Source: Bacilli bacterium (GTDB taxonomy: Bacteria; Bacillota_I; Bacilli_A; RF39; UBA660). Taken from it: a DNA stretch of 34,081 bases. Made by a program: the position numbers and the translations under genes. Under the pieces are notes generated by a model. The model did not search any database and was not told the origin of the DNA. It saw nothing but the letters and a program-made list of their open reading frames with translations. Location of the stretch: NCBI GenBank assembly GCA_900772445.1, contig CAAHEL010000050.1:1-34081 (forward strand). The letters run 5' to 3'. Shown here one piece after another: positions 12,987-21,936 of the stretch (within the stretch, counting starts at the first letter, position 1; each line of letters begins with the position of its first letter).

Positions 12987-14141
12987 ATGAATTTTACAGG
13001 AGTAAACTTAGACTTACAAGGTCTAATGAAAAGAACTTATGCTAATTTACTTTACAATTCTCAATTCTATAAAATGCTAGATAGAAGATGGTTTGAAGTC
13101 GGAAGAACTGGCACTCCAATTATTGAGATTGTTAAGCAATTAGACACTACATTAAATGTAAGAAATAATGTAGAAATTGCACAAGGAGGAATTACGAACG
13201 AACTTGCTACTTACAATTCAGTAAAAGTTGACTTAACTGAATTACCTATGGACTATTCATTTAGAGTAAGCCCTATAGTAATGGGTAGTGGTATCGAAAG
13301 AGCAATTGAGGGACAAATCGAATTAAAAGAGGCTCAAATCTCTAGACAAATCGATGTATATGGCTTTAATAAATTAAATGCTGATATTACTGGACCTCAA
13401 GATGGTTCAATGGCTTATACAGATGGTCAATGTACTAAATGGGCTCCATCTAATGGAACAGAAACTATTGAATTAATTAACGATTTAAAATCTAAATTAT
13501 TCGATAGAAATATATATGATGGATACCTATTAGGACTAAGTTCAAATGCATATGCTTACTTTATATCAAGTTTAACATCTATTCTTAAATATGAAACAAG
13601 AGCAGGTGTTGAGGGTGTTGATATGGGACAAGTTGCTAGTGCTTATGGTGTTAGTGTATTCCAAATCAATAGTAATGTAATTGAAAAAGATAAAGATGGT
13701 AAAGATACAAATGTAGTTGGATACTTTGCTAATGAAGTTGGTACAGTTGGTGATACATTCTGGAGTTCATTTGCTCAATACAATGGTAACTTCCCAGGAT
13801 ACCCTGGATACTTCGTTGTTGAAGGTAATGTAATGTTCGGTGCTAAAGTAGTTAGACCAGAAGCAGTAATTAAATTAGTTGAAAGTCTACCTATCGTATC
13901 TGCAGGTTCATTTGATGAGGGAACTCATGCACAAGAATATACTCAAACAACTCCATTCAGTGGTACTGATGTTGATAAGTTTGAAGCAGGTGGTTTACCA
14001 GCAGGATTAACACTTAACCCTACAACTGGTGCTATCACAGGTACACCTACTGAAGCAGGAGATTATCATGTTTCTGTATATGGTATTGATAAATATGGTA
14101 ACTACTCTAATGCTTATAGTGGCGATATAGTAATTGCCTAA
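12987..14141 (+). CDS. Major capsid protein with C-terminal Ig-like domain
   Basis: A 384-residue protein with AAGGAGGAAG upstream. The first ~300 residues fit a HK97-fold major capsid protein in position and composition (for example VRNNVEIAQGGITNELATY and DIYGF-like QIDVYGFNKLNADIT). The region from about residue 302 to the end is different: SFDEGTHAQEYTQTTPFSG, GLPAGLTLNPTTG, ITGTPTEAGDYHVSVYG and DIVIA are the putative Ig / He_PIG pattern, normally a surface-exposed beta-sandwich. It would decorate the capsid exterior on every subunit. It lacks a long N-terminal delta domain, in line with a separate scaffold gene. Confidence 0.92.
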   Translation: MNFTGVNLDLQGLMKRTYANLLYNSQFYKMLDRRWFEVGRTGTPIIEIVKQLDTTLNVRNNVEIAQGGITNELATYNSVKVDLTELPMDYSFRVSPIVMGSGIERAIEGQIELKEAQISRQIDVYGFNKLNADITGPQDGSMAYTDGQCTKWAPSNGTETIELINDLKSKLFDRNIYDGYLLGLSSNAYAYFISSLTSILKYETRAGVEGVDMGQVASAYGVSVFQINSNVIEKDKDGKDTNVVGYFANEVGTVGDTFWSSFAQYNGNFPGYPGYFVVEGNVMFGAKVVRPEAVIKLVESLPIVSAGSFDEGTHAQEYTQTTPFSGTDVDKFEAGGLPAGLTLNPTTGAITGTPTEAGDYHVSVYGIDKYGNYSNAYSGDIVIA

Positions 14142-14160
14142 ATAGAAATGAGGTGGGAAA

Positions 14161-14541
14161 ATGCAATTTTTCACAAAAGAGGAATTCGGTATTAAATATC
14201 CCGAGTACTCAAATGCTGATATTTCAACTTGGCAGATAGAAGCAGTAAGTGAGATGATTTTCTCACAAATAGGCTTAAGATATAGGGATGCTAGTTGGGA
14301 TGCAATTGGTGTCCCTTTGCCTATTAAAAATGCTTCTATGGAACAAATGAGGTTCGTGTTAGAACACGATATCCCTTTTGTTGATTTTGATAAAGATATA
14401 AAGGCAGGCTCTATGAGTTCTCCTTTAAAGACTGATTATTCTACTCTAGCACTAAGAATACTTGCTAATAATGGATATCTATATAGAGGTACTCCTATGT
14501 CAAGTAATATGGCTCTTACTATACCTTTTGGAGGCGAATAA
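14161..14541 (+). CDS. Head-tail connector protein
   Basis: A 126-residue protein with GAGGTGG upstream, first gene after the capsid gene. It starts MQFFTKEEFGIKYPEYSNAD, the usual opening of connector proteins that bind under the portal (helical bundle type, gp6/gp15-like), where 'F....Y....D..I' precedes helices. Overall it is helical with one conserved Trp-rich segment (YRDASWDAIGVPLPIK). It should form a ring between portal and head-closure protein. Confidence 0.7.
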   Translation: MQFFTKEEFGIKYPEYSNADISTWQIEAVSEMIFSQIGLRYRDASWDAIGVPLPIKNASMEQMRFVLEHDIPFVDFDKDIKAGSMSSPLKTDYSTLALRILANNGYLYRGTPMSSNMALTIPFGGE

Positions 14542-14542
14542 T

Positions 14543-14863
14543 ATGTTTCTAATAAATGGTATGAAAGCAACATTAAGGCAATTTAATCGTGATAAAAATG
14601 ATGAAGTGTTTGATGATACTAATTATAAAGAAATCACAATTAAATGTTGCCCCTATGATTGCGAAGGTGCTATAAGGTTCGGTATTTATACAGTACCTGA
14701 GGCTACTGGCTATTATCAAGTTGGAAGACTTGTTGATGTAAAAGTTGGAGACCAAATTATCTACTTAGGCAAGTATGCTGATAATAAAGTTCATACAGTG
14801 TTAAAGGTTCAAGATAGTTGGATATTTAATAGAGTAGAGAATAAGATTATAGTGGTTAAATAA
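14543..14863 (+). CDS. Head-closure / head-tail joining protein
   Basis: A 106-residue protein starting at ATG 14543, right after the preceding stop, with GGAGGCG upstream. It is beta-rich with two cysteines in IKCCPYDCEGAI and a late segment VGDQIIYLGKYADNKVHTVLKVQ that resembles the 'V..GD.I.Y.G..Y.V..V' core of head-closure proteins (gp16/FII-like). Order connector, closure, HK97-gp10-like, terminator, tube is the standard siphovirus order. Confidence 0.7.
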   Translation: MFLINGMKATLRQFNRDKNDEVFDDTNYKEITIKCCPYDCEGAIRFGIYTVPEATGYYQVGRLVDVKVGDQIIYLGKYADNKVHTVLKVQDSWIFNRVENKIIVVK

Positions 14864-15213
14864 TGGCTAGAAAAGTTAAAGTAAATTGGTATCCTGGAGC
14901 AAAACAAAAGATAATGAATGCCCCAAATGTGATAACATATGCCATAGCCAGACAAACTCTCGATAGAACATTACCATATATTCCTAAAGATACAGGAAGA
15001 ATGAGAAAGACTTCTATGGCTGCAGGAGTAAGAGGAACAGCAGGACATTATTATATTGGCTCGTACACCAAATATGCTAAATATGTGTGGGTTATGCCAA
15101 ATAGTACGAATTGGTCTGAACCAGGAACTTTTGGTAGATGGTATGCGAGAATATGGAAAAGGCAGGGAAAAAATATTACTGCTAGTTGTGTAGAAAGGAA
15201 TAAACTTCAATGA
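14863..15213 (+). CDS. Tail completion protein, HK97 gp10-like / minor capsid type
   Basis: A 116-residue basic protein. It shows TLPYIPKDTGRMRKTSMAAG and YTKYAKYVWVMPNSTNW; the 'P.DTG.L..S' and 'Y..Y....W' features mark the HK97 gp10 / minor capsid family that completes the neck. The ATG overlaps the preceding stop (TAATG) and there is little ribosome binding site, so translation is probably coupled. The C-terminus is basic (RIWKRQGKNITAS). The stop overlaps the next start (ATGA). Confidence 0.8.
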   Translation: MARKVKVNWYPGAKQKIMNAPNVITYAIARQTLDRTLPYIPKDTGRMRKTSMAAGVRGTAGHYYIGSYTKYAKYVWVMPNSTNWSEPGTFGRWYARIWKRQGKNITASCVERNKLQ

Positions 15214-15659
15214 CACAAGAATTATTAAAAAAGAAGCAATTAGTCTTAATTAAATATCTTCAAAATTTAGTAAGTAATTATACTACTGATAAATGGAAAA
15301 TAAAGGCTGAATATTCAACAAATGATAACGATAGTAGAGTAATAGTAGTACAAGAACAAGATGGCCAAAGACAAGTATTTTATGGCGATATACTACCTTT
15401 ATATAATTACTATATGGTTGATATATATGGTCTTACAATTCAAGAATGTAAAGAGTTATCTTTATTGCTTGGAAATCTAATAGGAAAATCAGAAAGAATA
15501 GAAGTTGAAAATAAAGAAACTAATAAATTGGAAAGGTGGCAAATTATATTTAGTCAATATGTTAATCCACAAGCAATAGAGTATATGGATATCAGAAGAG
15601 TTGGATATAATTCAACCTTACAATGTATAGTTAATAAAATTTACGAAAAAGATTTATAG
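15210..15659 (+). CDS. Tail terminator-type protein
   Basis: A 149-residue protein between the gp10-like protein and the major tail protein, the usual place for the tail terminator that ends tube growth. It begins with a helix (MTQELLKKKQLVLIKYLQNL) and continues with beta strands (KWKIKAEYST, SRVIVVQEQDGQRQVFYGD). It resembles the minor capsid / DUF-type proteins of Bacillota phages. Similarity alone is weak, so the call rests mainly on gene order. Confidence 0.65.
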   Translation: MTQELLKKKQLVLIKYLQNLVSNYTTDKWKIKAEYSTNDNDSRVIVVQEQDGQRQVFYGDILPLYNYYMVDIYGLTIQECKELSLLLGNLIGKSERIEVENKETNKLERWQIIFSQYVNPQAIEYMDIRRVGYNSTLQCIVNKIYEKDL

Positions 15660-15676
15660 AAAGGAAGTGTAAATTT

Positions 15677-16147
15677 ATGGAATTCTATGTAAATAATAGA
15701 GAGGTCATTAAAAATTTAAGTTTAAATACTGGTACAAGTGCAGTACCTGCATTTACTGCTATGTGTACTACTACTGAGGTTGGTTTAACCACTGACTTCG
15801 AGCAGCAAGATTGGTATGTATTCTGTGATGCTATTCAAAGAAGCATAATCACAGGTGCAGCATTATCAATTGAAACTACTGTTAAAATTGACATGAATAA
15901 TACTGCTATTCAAGGAATATTAGGAAATATTCATACATTACTCAAAGATGGTACAGTAGCACAATTCAATAACCAATTAGTTCAATTTGAACTTTTAACT
16001 GGTGTTGAAGAAGGAGCATTAACTTATACTAAGTATAAAGTACCTTGTACTTTGAACTTTAGTGATTTAGGTGGTGCTGCCGAAGATAGTGGCGAGTTTG
16101 CTTTAACTATTGTTATAGTTGGAAAAGGCACAGTTGTAGAAGGATAA
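15677..16147 (+). CDS. Major tail tube protein
   Basis: A 156-residue protein with AAAGGAAG upstream. It is rich in Thr, Val, Gly and Leu with alternating strands, and includes NTGTSAVPAFTAMCTTTEV at about 15-33 and ends FALTIVIVGKGTVVEG. These features and its place before the tape measure fit the tube protein. A terminator follows at once, which would let tube protein be made in excess over the tape measure. The tail chaperone pair normally found next is absent here. Confidence 0.8.
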   Translation: MEFYVNNREVIKNLSLNTGTSAVPAFTAMCTTTEVGLTTDFEQQDWYVFCDAIQRSIITGAALSIETTVKIDMNNTAIQGILGNIHTLLKDGTVAQFNNQLVQFELLTGVEEGALTYTKYKVPCTLNFSDLGGAAEDSGEFALTIVIVGKGTVVEG

Positions 16148-16152
16148 ACCTA

Positions 16153-16187
16153 TAAGGGTTGGGTTAAAAGCCCAGCCCTTTATTTTA
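16153..16187 (+). terminator. Intrinsic terminator between tube and tape measure genes
   Basis: AAGGGTTGGG (16153-16162) pairs with CCCAGCCCTT (16170-16179), 10 pairs with one G-U, around a 7-base loop, followed by TTATTTTAT. It is the most GC-rich stem in the window and probably lets only part of the transcription through to the tail genes. Confidence 0.8.
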
Positions 16188-16206
16188 TATAAAAGGAGGT
16201 GGAACA

Positions 16207-18426
16207 ATGAAAGGTGGAAATGTAATATTCGATTTCACTGCTGACACAAAAGATGTAGAAAAAAAAGTTTTGGGAATGTCTGATATAGTAAAAGGCAGCC
16301 TCATCTCAAAGGCTATAGCCAAAGGAATTGGAGTTATTAATGATAGCCTAGATGGTGCTATATCGAGAGTAGATATATTAAACAATTTTCCTAATGTTAT
16401 GGGTAATTTAGGTATAGGAGCGGAAGAAAGTTCTGAAGCCATAGGAATGCTTAGCAAAAGTTTAACCGGCTTACCTACGACATTGGATAGTGCCGCAAGT
16501 GCAGTACAGAGATTTACTTCTAAAAATGGCGATGTAAAAAAATCGGCAAAGATGTTTATAGCAGTAAACAACGCCATATTAGCAGGCGGTGCAGGTACTG
16601 AAGCACAAGCAAGTGCTTTAGAGCAATTATCACAATCTTACTCTAAAGGCGTTATGGATATGGTAGAGTGGAGAAGTCTACAACAAGCTATGCCGGCACA
16701 ATTAAAACAAGTCGCCACTGCGATGGGAATGACTACTGATGAATTAGGAGAGTTATTAAGAACAACTGATACTGCTCCTGCTACATTTGATACATTTATA
16801 GATACTATAATGCAATTAAATGAGCAAGGATTAAATGGCTTTTCTTCGTTTGAAGAACAAGCAAGAGCATCAACAGGTGGTATCGCAACATCTATAACTA
16901 ACCTAAAAACTGCAGTAACAAGAGGAGTGTCAAATGTAATTAATTCAATAAATCAAATGCTAGAGGATAATGGCTTGCCTAATTTCAGTGAAATCGTTCA
17001 AATTGTTTCTTCCAAAATTAGTGATGCGTTTTCAAAGATATCAACATTTATATCTAATATAGATTTATCGAAAGTTATTAATGGTTTCAATAAATTCAAA
17101 GATATTATCATTACTTTAAGTCCATTAATATTAGCCTTGGTTGCTGGAATTAAAACTTATAATGCTGTTATGAAAATAACTACTGCAGTTACAAAAGCAC
17201 TTCAAGTGGCACAACTTTTATTAAATGCTGCAATGAATTTAAATCCGGTTGGTTTAGTAATTGCAGGTATTGTGGCTCTTGTCGCTGGATTTACTCTTTT
17301 ATGGAAAAAATCAGAAAAATTTAGAAATTTCTGGATAGGACTATGGAATGGGTTAAAAAATATAGTTAATTCGGTAGTAGGTTTCATTAAAAAGAATTGG
17401 AAATCATTACTTTTAATACTAGTTAATCCATTTGTCGGAGCATTTAAATTGCTATATGATAATTGTGAGGGCTTTAGAAATTTTATTAATAATTTCGTTA
17501 AAGCGATAAAAGATTTCTTTGTTAATGCTTGGAATGGAATTAAAAATTTCTTTACAGAAACAATTCCTAGTTTTGTTCAGAGTATTATAGGGTGGCTTCA
17601 AGATTTACCATATAAAATTGGTTATCTATTAGGACAAATTATAGGGCATATCATATTGTTCTTTCAAAATGCATGGAAATTCATAACTGAAGATTTACCT
17701 CAAATGATAGTTGCTGCGATTAATTGGGTTGCTTCATTACCAGGCAAGATATGGGAATGGTTGCAACAAGTATGGCAAAAGGTTATAGATTTAGGAACTT
17801 CTATATGGAATTGGATAACTACCGATTTACCGCAGATAATAAATAATATCGTTAATTGGTTTGCTGAATTGCCTGGAAAAATATGGGCATGGTTAAAAGA
17901 AACTACAGTTAAGATAGGAAATTGGCTTATTGAGGCAAAAGATAAAGCATGGGAAGGTGCTAAAGAAATATTCAATTCGATAGTAGATTGGTTCAAAAAA
18001 CTGCCTGAAAATTTAAAAGAAATTGGTAAAAATTTAGTTGAAGGACTTTGGAATGGTATTAAAAATGCTAAGGATTGGGTATTAAAAAAGATAAAAGAAT
18101 TTGGTAAAGGTATAACTGATGGTATTAAAGATGTTCTAGGAATACACAGCCCATCAAAAGTAATGTTTGAAATTGGTGGTTATATGGATAAAGGCCTTAT
18201 AAATGGTATTGAAAGTATGAGTGGAGAACTTCAAACTGCTTATGATGGTATGTTTGATTTATCTCCTAGCCTATATGGAAGTTCAAGTACTAATTTAAGT
18301 CCACAGGTTAATGTAGTAGTAAATAATAATATGGAACAAGACCCATTAGGACAAATGGTTAATAACATTAAAACATTCAGTGGTGGTTCTAAAAATGACT
18401 ATAATTATGGAATGGGAGGAGCATAA
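16207..18426 (+). CDS. Tape measure protein
   Basis: A 739-residue protein with AAAGGAGGTGG upstream. The first 240 residues carry the tape measure domain (for example SAASAVQRFTS, VNNAILAGGAGTEAQASALE, LSQSYSKGVMDMVEWRSLQQ). Residues about 290-370 hold hydrophobic helices (IILALVAGIKTYNAVMK-type and NPVGLVIAGIVALVAGFTLLW), which may span the host membrane at infection. Residues about 375-625 are Trp-rich near-repeats (IWEWLQQVWQKV, IWNWITTDLPQI, IWAWLKETTVKI). The end has FGKGITDGIKDVLGIHSPSK, the common C-terminal mark. By the usual 1.5 angstrom per residue the tail would be near 110 nm. Confidence 0.92.
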   Translation: MKGGNVIFDFTADTKDVEKKVLGMSDIVKGSLISKAIAKGIGVINDSLDGAISRVDILNNFPNVMGNLGIGAEESSEAIGMLSKSLTGLPTTLDSAASAVQRFTSKNGDVKKSAKMFIAVNNAILAGGAGTEAQASALEQLSQSYSKGVMDMVEWRSLQQAMPAQLKQVATAMGMTTDELGELLRTTDTAPATFDTFIDTIMQLNEQGLNGFSSFEEQARASTGGIATSITNLKTAVTRGVSNVINSINQMLEDNGLPNFSEIVQIVSSKISDAFSKISTFISNIDLSKVINGFNKFKDIIITLSPLILALVAGIKTYNAVMKITTAVTKALQVAQLLLNAAMNLNPVGLVIAGIVALVAGFTLLWKKSEKFRNFWIGLWNGLKNIVNSVVGFIKKNWKSLLLILVNPFVGAFKLLYDNCEGFRNFINNFVKAIKDFFVNAWNGIKNFFTETIPSFVQSIIGWLQDLPYKIGYLLGQIIGHIILFFQNAWKFITEDLPQMIVAAINWVASLPGKIWEWLQQVWQKVIDLGTSIWNWITTDLPQIINNIVNWFAELPGKIWAWLKETTVKIGNWLIEAKDKAWEGAKEIFNSIVDWFKKLPENLKEIGKNLVEGLWNGIKNAKDWVLKKIKEFGKGITDGIKDVLGIHSPSKVMFEIGGYMDKGLINGIESMSGELQTAYDGMFDLSPSLYGSSSTNLSPQVNVVVNNNMEQDPLGQMVNNIKTFSGGSKNDYNYGMGGA

Positions 18427-18427
18427 T

Positions 18428-19918
18428 ATGAGTAGATTAAAAATGTTAATAAACAATGAAGAAGTAGTTTGCAACAAAGAGTTTACAATAACAGAGGAAA
18501 TGCTTACTACTTCCTCTACCATTCTTAATAATTGCTATCCAAAAAGTTGGGAAAACGATAAAAATTATGTTTCAAGATTTTATTATCCTAAAGATTATTC
18601 TAAATGTAAGATATATAAAGATGATGTACTTGTCTTTTGTGGAATAGTAAAAAACTCAGGGAACATAAGTCTTAACCCTAGATATCCTCACTTTTGTAGT
18701 TTACAAATATTAGATTTCAAGACTTTACTTAGTGAGGGCGAGACTTTGGACTTTGTTATAAGTAATAAGACTATATCCGAAGCAATAGAGATGGTAATAG
18801 ATGCCATTAAAGACTATGGTTTTATATTAGGCAACATTAATATATTTGGTGCTGAAGATATAATTGGCGCTTATTCGACACAGAATAAGACTGCTTATGA
18901 TGTCTTTCAATATTTAGCAGATATAACAGGCTCTAAATGGTTTACAAGGCTTGTCGATGAAGATAAGGTTGCTATTGACTTCTATGACCCTACATTAATG
19001 ACAAGAGGAAAGAATATTGAATATAATGTTACTTGGTTTGAAGAAAATAATATAAATGACATATCTTTCAATTATGGAAGCAGAGATTATAGAAATAAAC
19101 AAATTATGCAATCTGATGAAGTTTATGCTAGCATAGATTATACCGAAACATTAATAGCAAATGGATATGATACTAATTTCTTGACTACTTCTAATATAGG
19201 TAATGTAAGAAGTATAAGTGTTAATGGTGTATCTAAGACTTTTGCTACCAAATCAGATAAAGAAATAGGAATAGATGCAGATTTCTATTATACACCAGGA
19301 AAAAATCAAATAGAAAGTGAAGCGAGTTATTCGGCTGGTACTCAAATACAAGTAGTATATCAACCTCTTGTAAAAGGTAGACAAATAGTGTATAATAATG
19401 ATGAAGTAGACAGAGTAGCAAATCAAATAGGAAGAAAAGGCGTTATAGCAAGATATGAGAATAGAAACGATGTTCTTTCAAGTGCAGAACTTGATAAAGT
19501 AGGGCAATCATATATTAAATACAAAGGTAGTGCAGAAGTTAATTTAAAAGTAGTAACTGATGATAAAGACATATATAACATAGGCCAAATAGTACACTTT
19601 GAAGCACCAATAGAAGACTTAACACAAGACTATATGGTAAAAAGAAAAGAAATAAAGGTAATAAATACAACAGACCAAGAAAAGATATTCTATACTTACG
19701 AATTATCAAGTTCGTTTAATAGTGAAAGAGCAATAAATTGGTTTGATAATCAAAGAAATAAAGCAAGTGGAAATATTCAAGAGGGAGAAAGTATAACAAG
19801 AAATGTTGATATAGAGAATTCAGCAAATATCATATATAATAATTTAACTGTTAGTGAAATCACAGTTATTGGAGATAATATCTTAAATTGTACATTAAAT
19901 GCACCATTTATAAGTTAG
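18428..19918 (+). CDS. Tail baseplate hub / distal tail protein
   Basis: A 496-residue protein. ATG 18428 follows the tape measure stop with GGGAGG upstream. The N-terminal part (INNEEVVCNKEFTITEEM, CYPKSWENDK, KIYKDDVLVFCGIVKNSG) is beta-rich like the domain of hub proteins that caps the tube, and later KTISEAIEMVIDAI and AYDVFQYLADITGSKWF are typical of gp27-like hubs. The last third is strand-rich (VNLKVVTDDKDIYNIGQIVHF). No separate Dit gene is seen, so this protein may do both jobs. No peptidase or lysozyme motif is visible. Confidence 0.7.
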   Translation: MSRLKMLINNEEVVCNKEFTITEEMLTTSSTILNNCYPKSWENDKNYVSRFYYPKDYSKCKIYKDDVLVFCGIVKNSGNISLNPRYPHFCSLQILDFKTLLSEGETLDFVISNKTISEAIEMVIDAIKDYGFILGNINIFGAEDIIGAYSTQNKTAYDVFQYLADITGSKWFTRLVDEDKVAIDFYDPTLMTRGKNIEYNVTWFEENNINDISFNYGSRDYRNKQIMQSDEVYASIDYTETLIANGYDTNFLTTSNIGNVRSISVNGVSKTFATKSDKEIGIDADFYYTPGKNQIESEASYSAGTQIQVVYQPLVKGRQIVYNNDEVDRVANQIGRKGVIARYENRNDVLSSAELDKVGQSYIKYKGSAEVNLKVVTDDKDIYNIGQIVHFEAPIEDLTQDYMVKRKEIKVINTTDQEKIFYTYELSSSFNSERAINWFDNQRNKASGNIQEGESITRNVDIENSANIIYNNLTVSEITVIGDNILNCTLNAPFIS

Positions 19919-19927
19919 GAGGTAAAT

Positions 19928-21841
19928 ATGACAGATGATTATAAAAAGAACATATTAGCATATTTATGTGGAAAAACAGAAAAACAAACAGGCTCCAACA
20001 TTCCTCAATTCACAAATACTAAAGTCGAAGTAAACGACTTATATACGAATATAGCAAATGTAGTAGGAGAATATTTTTCAACTATAGGTGAAACTATTAT
20101 TCGTGCAGTAGGATATGAACAAGCATATAAAAGTAATTTAACCATCTTTTATGGATATTCACAGAATAATAGACATCCTAATATGTATGGTTGGTTAGCA
20201 TTAGTTGATGATAATAGTAATTTAATTCAAATTATAGATACTTATTCAAGTGGAGTAGTGATAGGTCGAATTGATGATTTAGGAATAGCAGAAGATGGAA
20301 GTATTTATCTTATAGAAAGAAGATATGATAATTCTAATATACTGAGAATAGTAACATTAAATAATATAGCAATAAAATCTCCAACTAGTGAAAATTATAT
20401 TGCTAAAATAAAAAAGACATATCAAATAGCAAATAGAAGTGTTGCAGGTGATAATTACTTCTATCAAATAATAAAGAAACATCCAACAAAAAACTCGTTT
20501 TGTTGTGGTGGCTATAATTATAATGGTGATGAGCCAGTCAATACAGTATTAGAACTAGTCGACCAAGGAACAGGAGAGCCTCAATTAACTCACTTTAATG
20601 CCACCATAAATATTAATATTAAAGACTTATGGAATAGTTGGGATAACGAAGATTATTTATATTTCAAGATGACAGGATTGGATTATTCTAATTATAATGA
20701 AACTTACATATTAACTAGAAGTGCTGATACTATTTCTTCAACAAATATAAATGTACCATTTATAACAAATGAAGGTTTCATACCAAGTGCTAATATGAAG
20801 ATATTAGATAGCAACAATATTTATTATTGCGGTTTCGAAATTAGTGAAACTGAGAATAAAAGAGTTTATGTTATCTATAAATTAAATGGAAATATTTATG
20901 AAAATATTTATTCACAAGATGAAGATTATAAAGAATATGACAGAAATGAAGCAACTTATTCTAATTTAATCATAAATGATGGTGAATTATATTATAATGC
21001 AAGTATTTATGTAGCAAATATCAGTAATTATAAAGTTCAATATGGAAGAATAGTTGATAAAAAAGTTTATTTAAATGAAGTTTACTTTTCTACATCTAAT
21101 TTAATTTATGCTATCAATTCATTGATTATAGTAAAGACATTTAATCTGTATAAATATATCTTTCAGTCGAAAGATACTTCTGTATCTAGTTTACAAATAT
21201 ACAATTTAAATAATTATAATGGTTTAGAATATTCAGATATAAATAGTATGGTTCCTAATCAGGGCATCTTATATGATAGCCAAAACGAACCTATATTTGC
21301 AAGAAACTTATATAATAAGACAATAACAGGAAGAACCACACAAAGTACTATAGAAGTACCAAATAACTATTTAAATGATAAAATTATAGCAAAAGAAAAC
21401 TTATTGAGTGAAACTAATTCAATACTAATAAGCAATAATCAGACAATAACAAAAAATATATACGAAACATTAAATATAAACTTCATAAATACTGTGCAAA
21501 TAAAGAATGATAATGAGATGACTAACCCTATGCTTAACCCGATAGGAGCAAGCAGATTAAATAATAGTATATCAGAAACAACCGATTATGATAACACTAA
21601 AGCATTAAAAGTAAAAATTAATTTTGCTGATAATACTAATTATATAATTCAATTAAAAGAAAATCAAGTTGACAAAATTAACGATACAAGTTATATGTAT
21701 GACTTTGATATTTATGTATCAAAGGATATAACAAATATTCAAATAATAAGCAACGATGAAACAACAATTTATCAGACTATAACTTCAACATTTGAAGTAG
21801 GTAAATTCTATAATATCACTCAAATGGTTGAGATAGTATAA
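19928..21841 (+). CDS. Large tail tip / receptor-binding structural protein
   Basis: A 637-residue protein with AGGAGGT upstream. It starts MTDDYKKNILAYLCGKTEKQ, an opening I associate with minor structural proteins of gut Bacillota phages. The bulk (about 60-430) consists of short strands with repeated Tyr/Asn-rich turns (for example GYSQNNRHPNMYGWLALVDD, GIAEDGSIYLIERRYD), suggesting a beta-propeller-like binding domain. The C-terminal part is Asn/Thr-rich with KVKINFADNTNYIIQL. Role in host recognition is inferred from position and composition. Confidence 0.65.
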   Translation: MTDDYKKNILAYLCGKTEKQTGSNIPQFTNTKVEVNDLYTNIANVVGEYFSTIGETIIRAVGYEQAYKSNLTIFYGYSQNNRHPNMYGWLALVDDNSNLIQIIDTYSSGVVIGRIDDLGIAEDGSIYLIERRYDNSNILRIVTLNNIAIKSPTSENYIAKIKKTYQIANRSVAGDNYFYQIIKKHPTKNSFCCGGYNYNGDEPVNTVLELVDQGTGEPQLTHFNATININIKDLWNSWDNEDYLYFKMTGLDYSNYNETYILTRSADTISSTNINVPFITNEGFIPSANMKILDSNNIYYCGFEISETENKRVYVIYKLNGNIYENIYSQDEDYKEYDRNEATYSNLIINDGELYYNASIYVANISNYKVQYGRIVDKKVYLNEVYFSTSNLIYAINSLIIVKTFNLYKYIFQSKDTSVSSLQIYNLNNYNGLEYSDINSMVPNQGILYDSQNEPIFARNLYNKTITGRTTQSTIEVPNNYLNDKIIAKENLLSETNSILISNNQTITKNIYETLNINFINTVQIKNDNEMTNPMLNPIGASRLNNSISETTDYDNTKALKVKINFADNTNYIIQLKENQVDKINDTSYMYDFDIYVSKDITNIQIISNDETTIYQTITSTFEVGKFYNITQMVEIV

Positions 21842-21855
21842 AGGAGGAAGATAAA

Positions 21856-21936
21856 ATGAAAAAAATAAACTATAAGTTAATGATGAAGGGGGGGGGTTAT
21901 TATTTAATTAATACCTCACAGGGAGGTAACTTATGA
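21856..21936 (+). CDS. Leader ORF carrying a G9 tract, overlapping the first fibre gene
   Basis: AGGAGGAAG precedes ATG 21856. The frame reads through nine consecutive G residues as Gly codons (MKGGGYYL) and ends at TGA 21934-21936, which overlaps the ATG of the fibre gene at 21933 (ATGA). In both other frames after the tract a stop comes within 13 to 18 bases. So only a tract of 9 (or 9 plus or minus 3) keeps ribosomes moving to the fibre start. A 26-residue product of its own seems unlikely to matter. Whether it is translated is unknown. Confidence 0.45.
   Translation: MKKINYKLMMKGGGYYLINTSQGGNL
21888..21896 (+). repeat. Homopolymeric tract of nine G
   Basis: Nine G in a row in a genome of about 30% G+C. 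It lies inside a short frame just before the first of two paralogous fibre genes. Tracts of this kind slip during replication and are classic phase-variation switches. An assembly artefact is possible but less likely next to a strong ribosome binding site. Confidence 0.9.
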
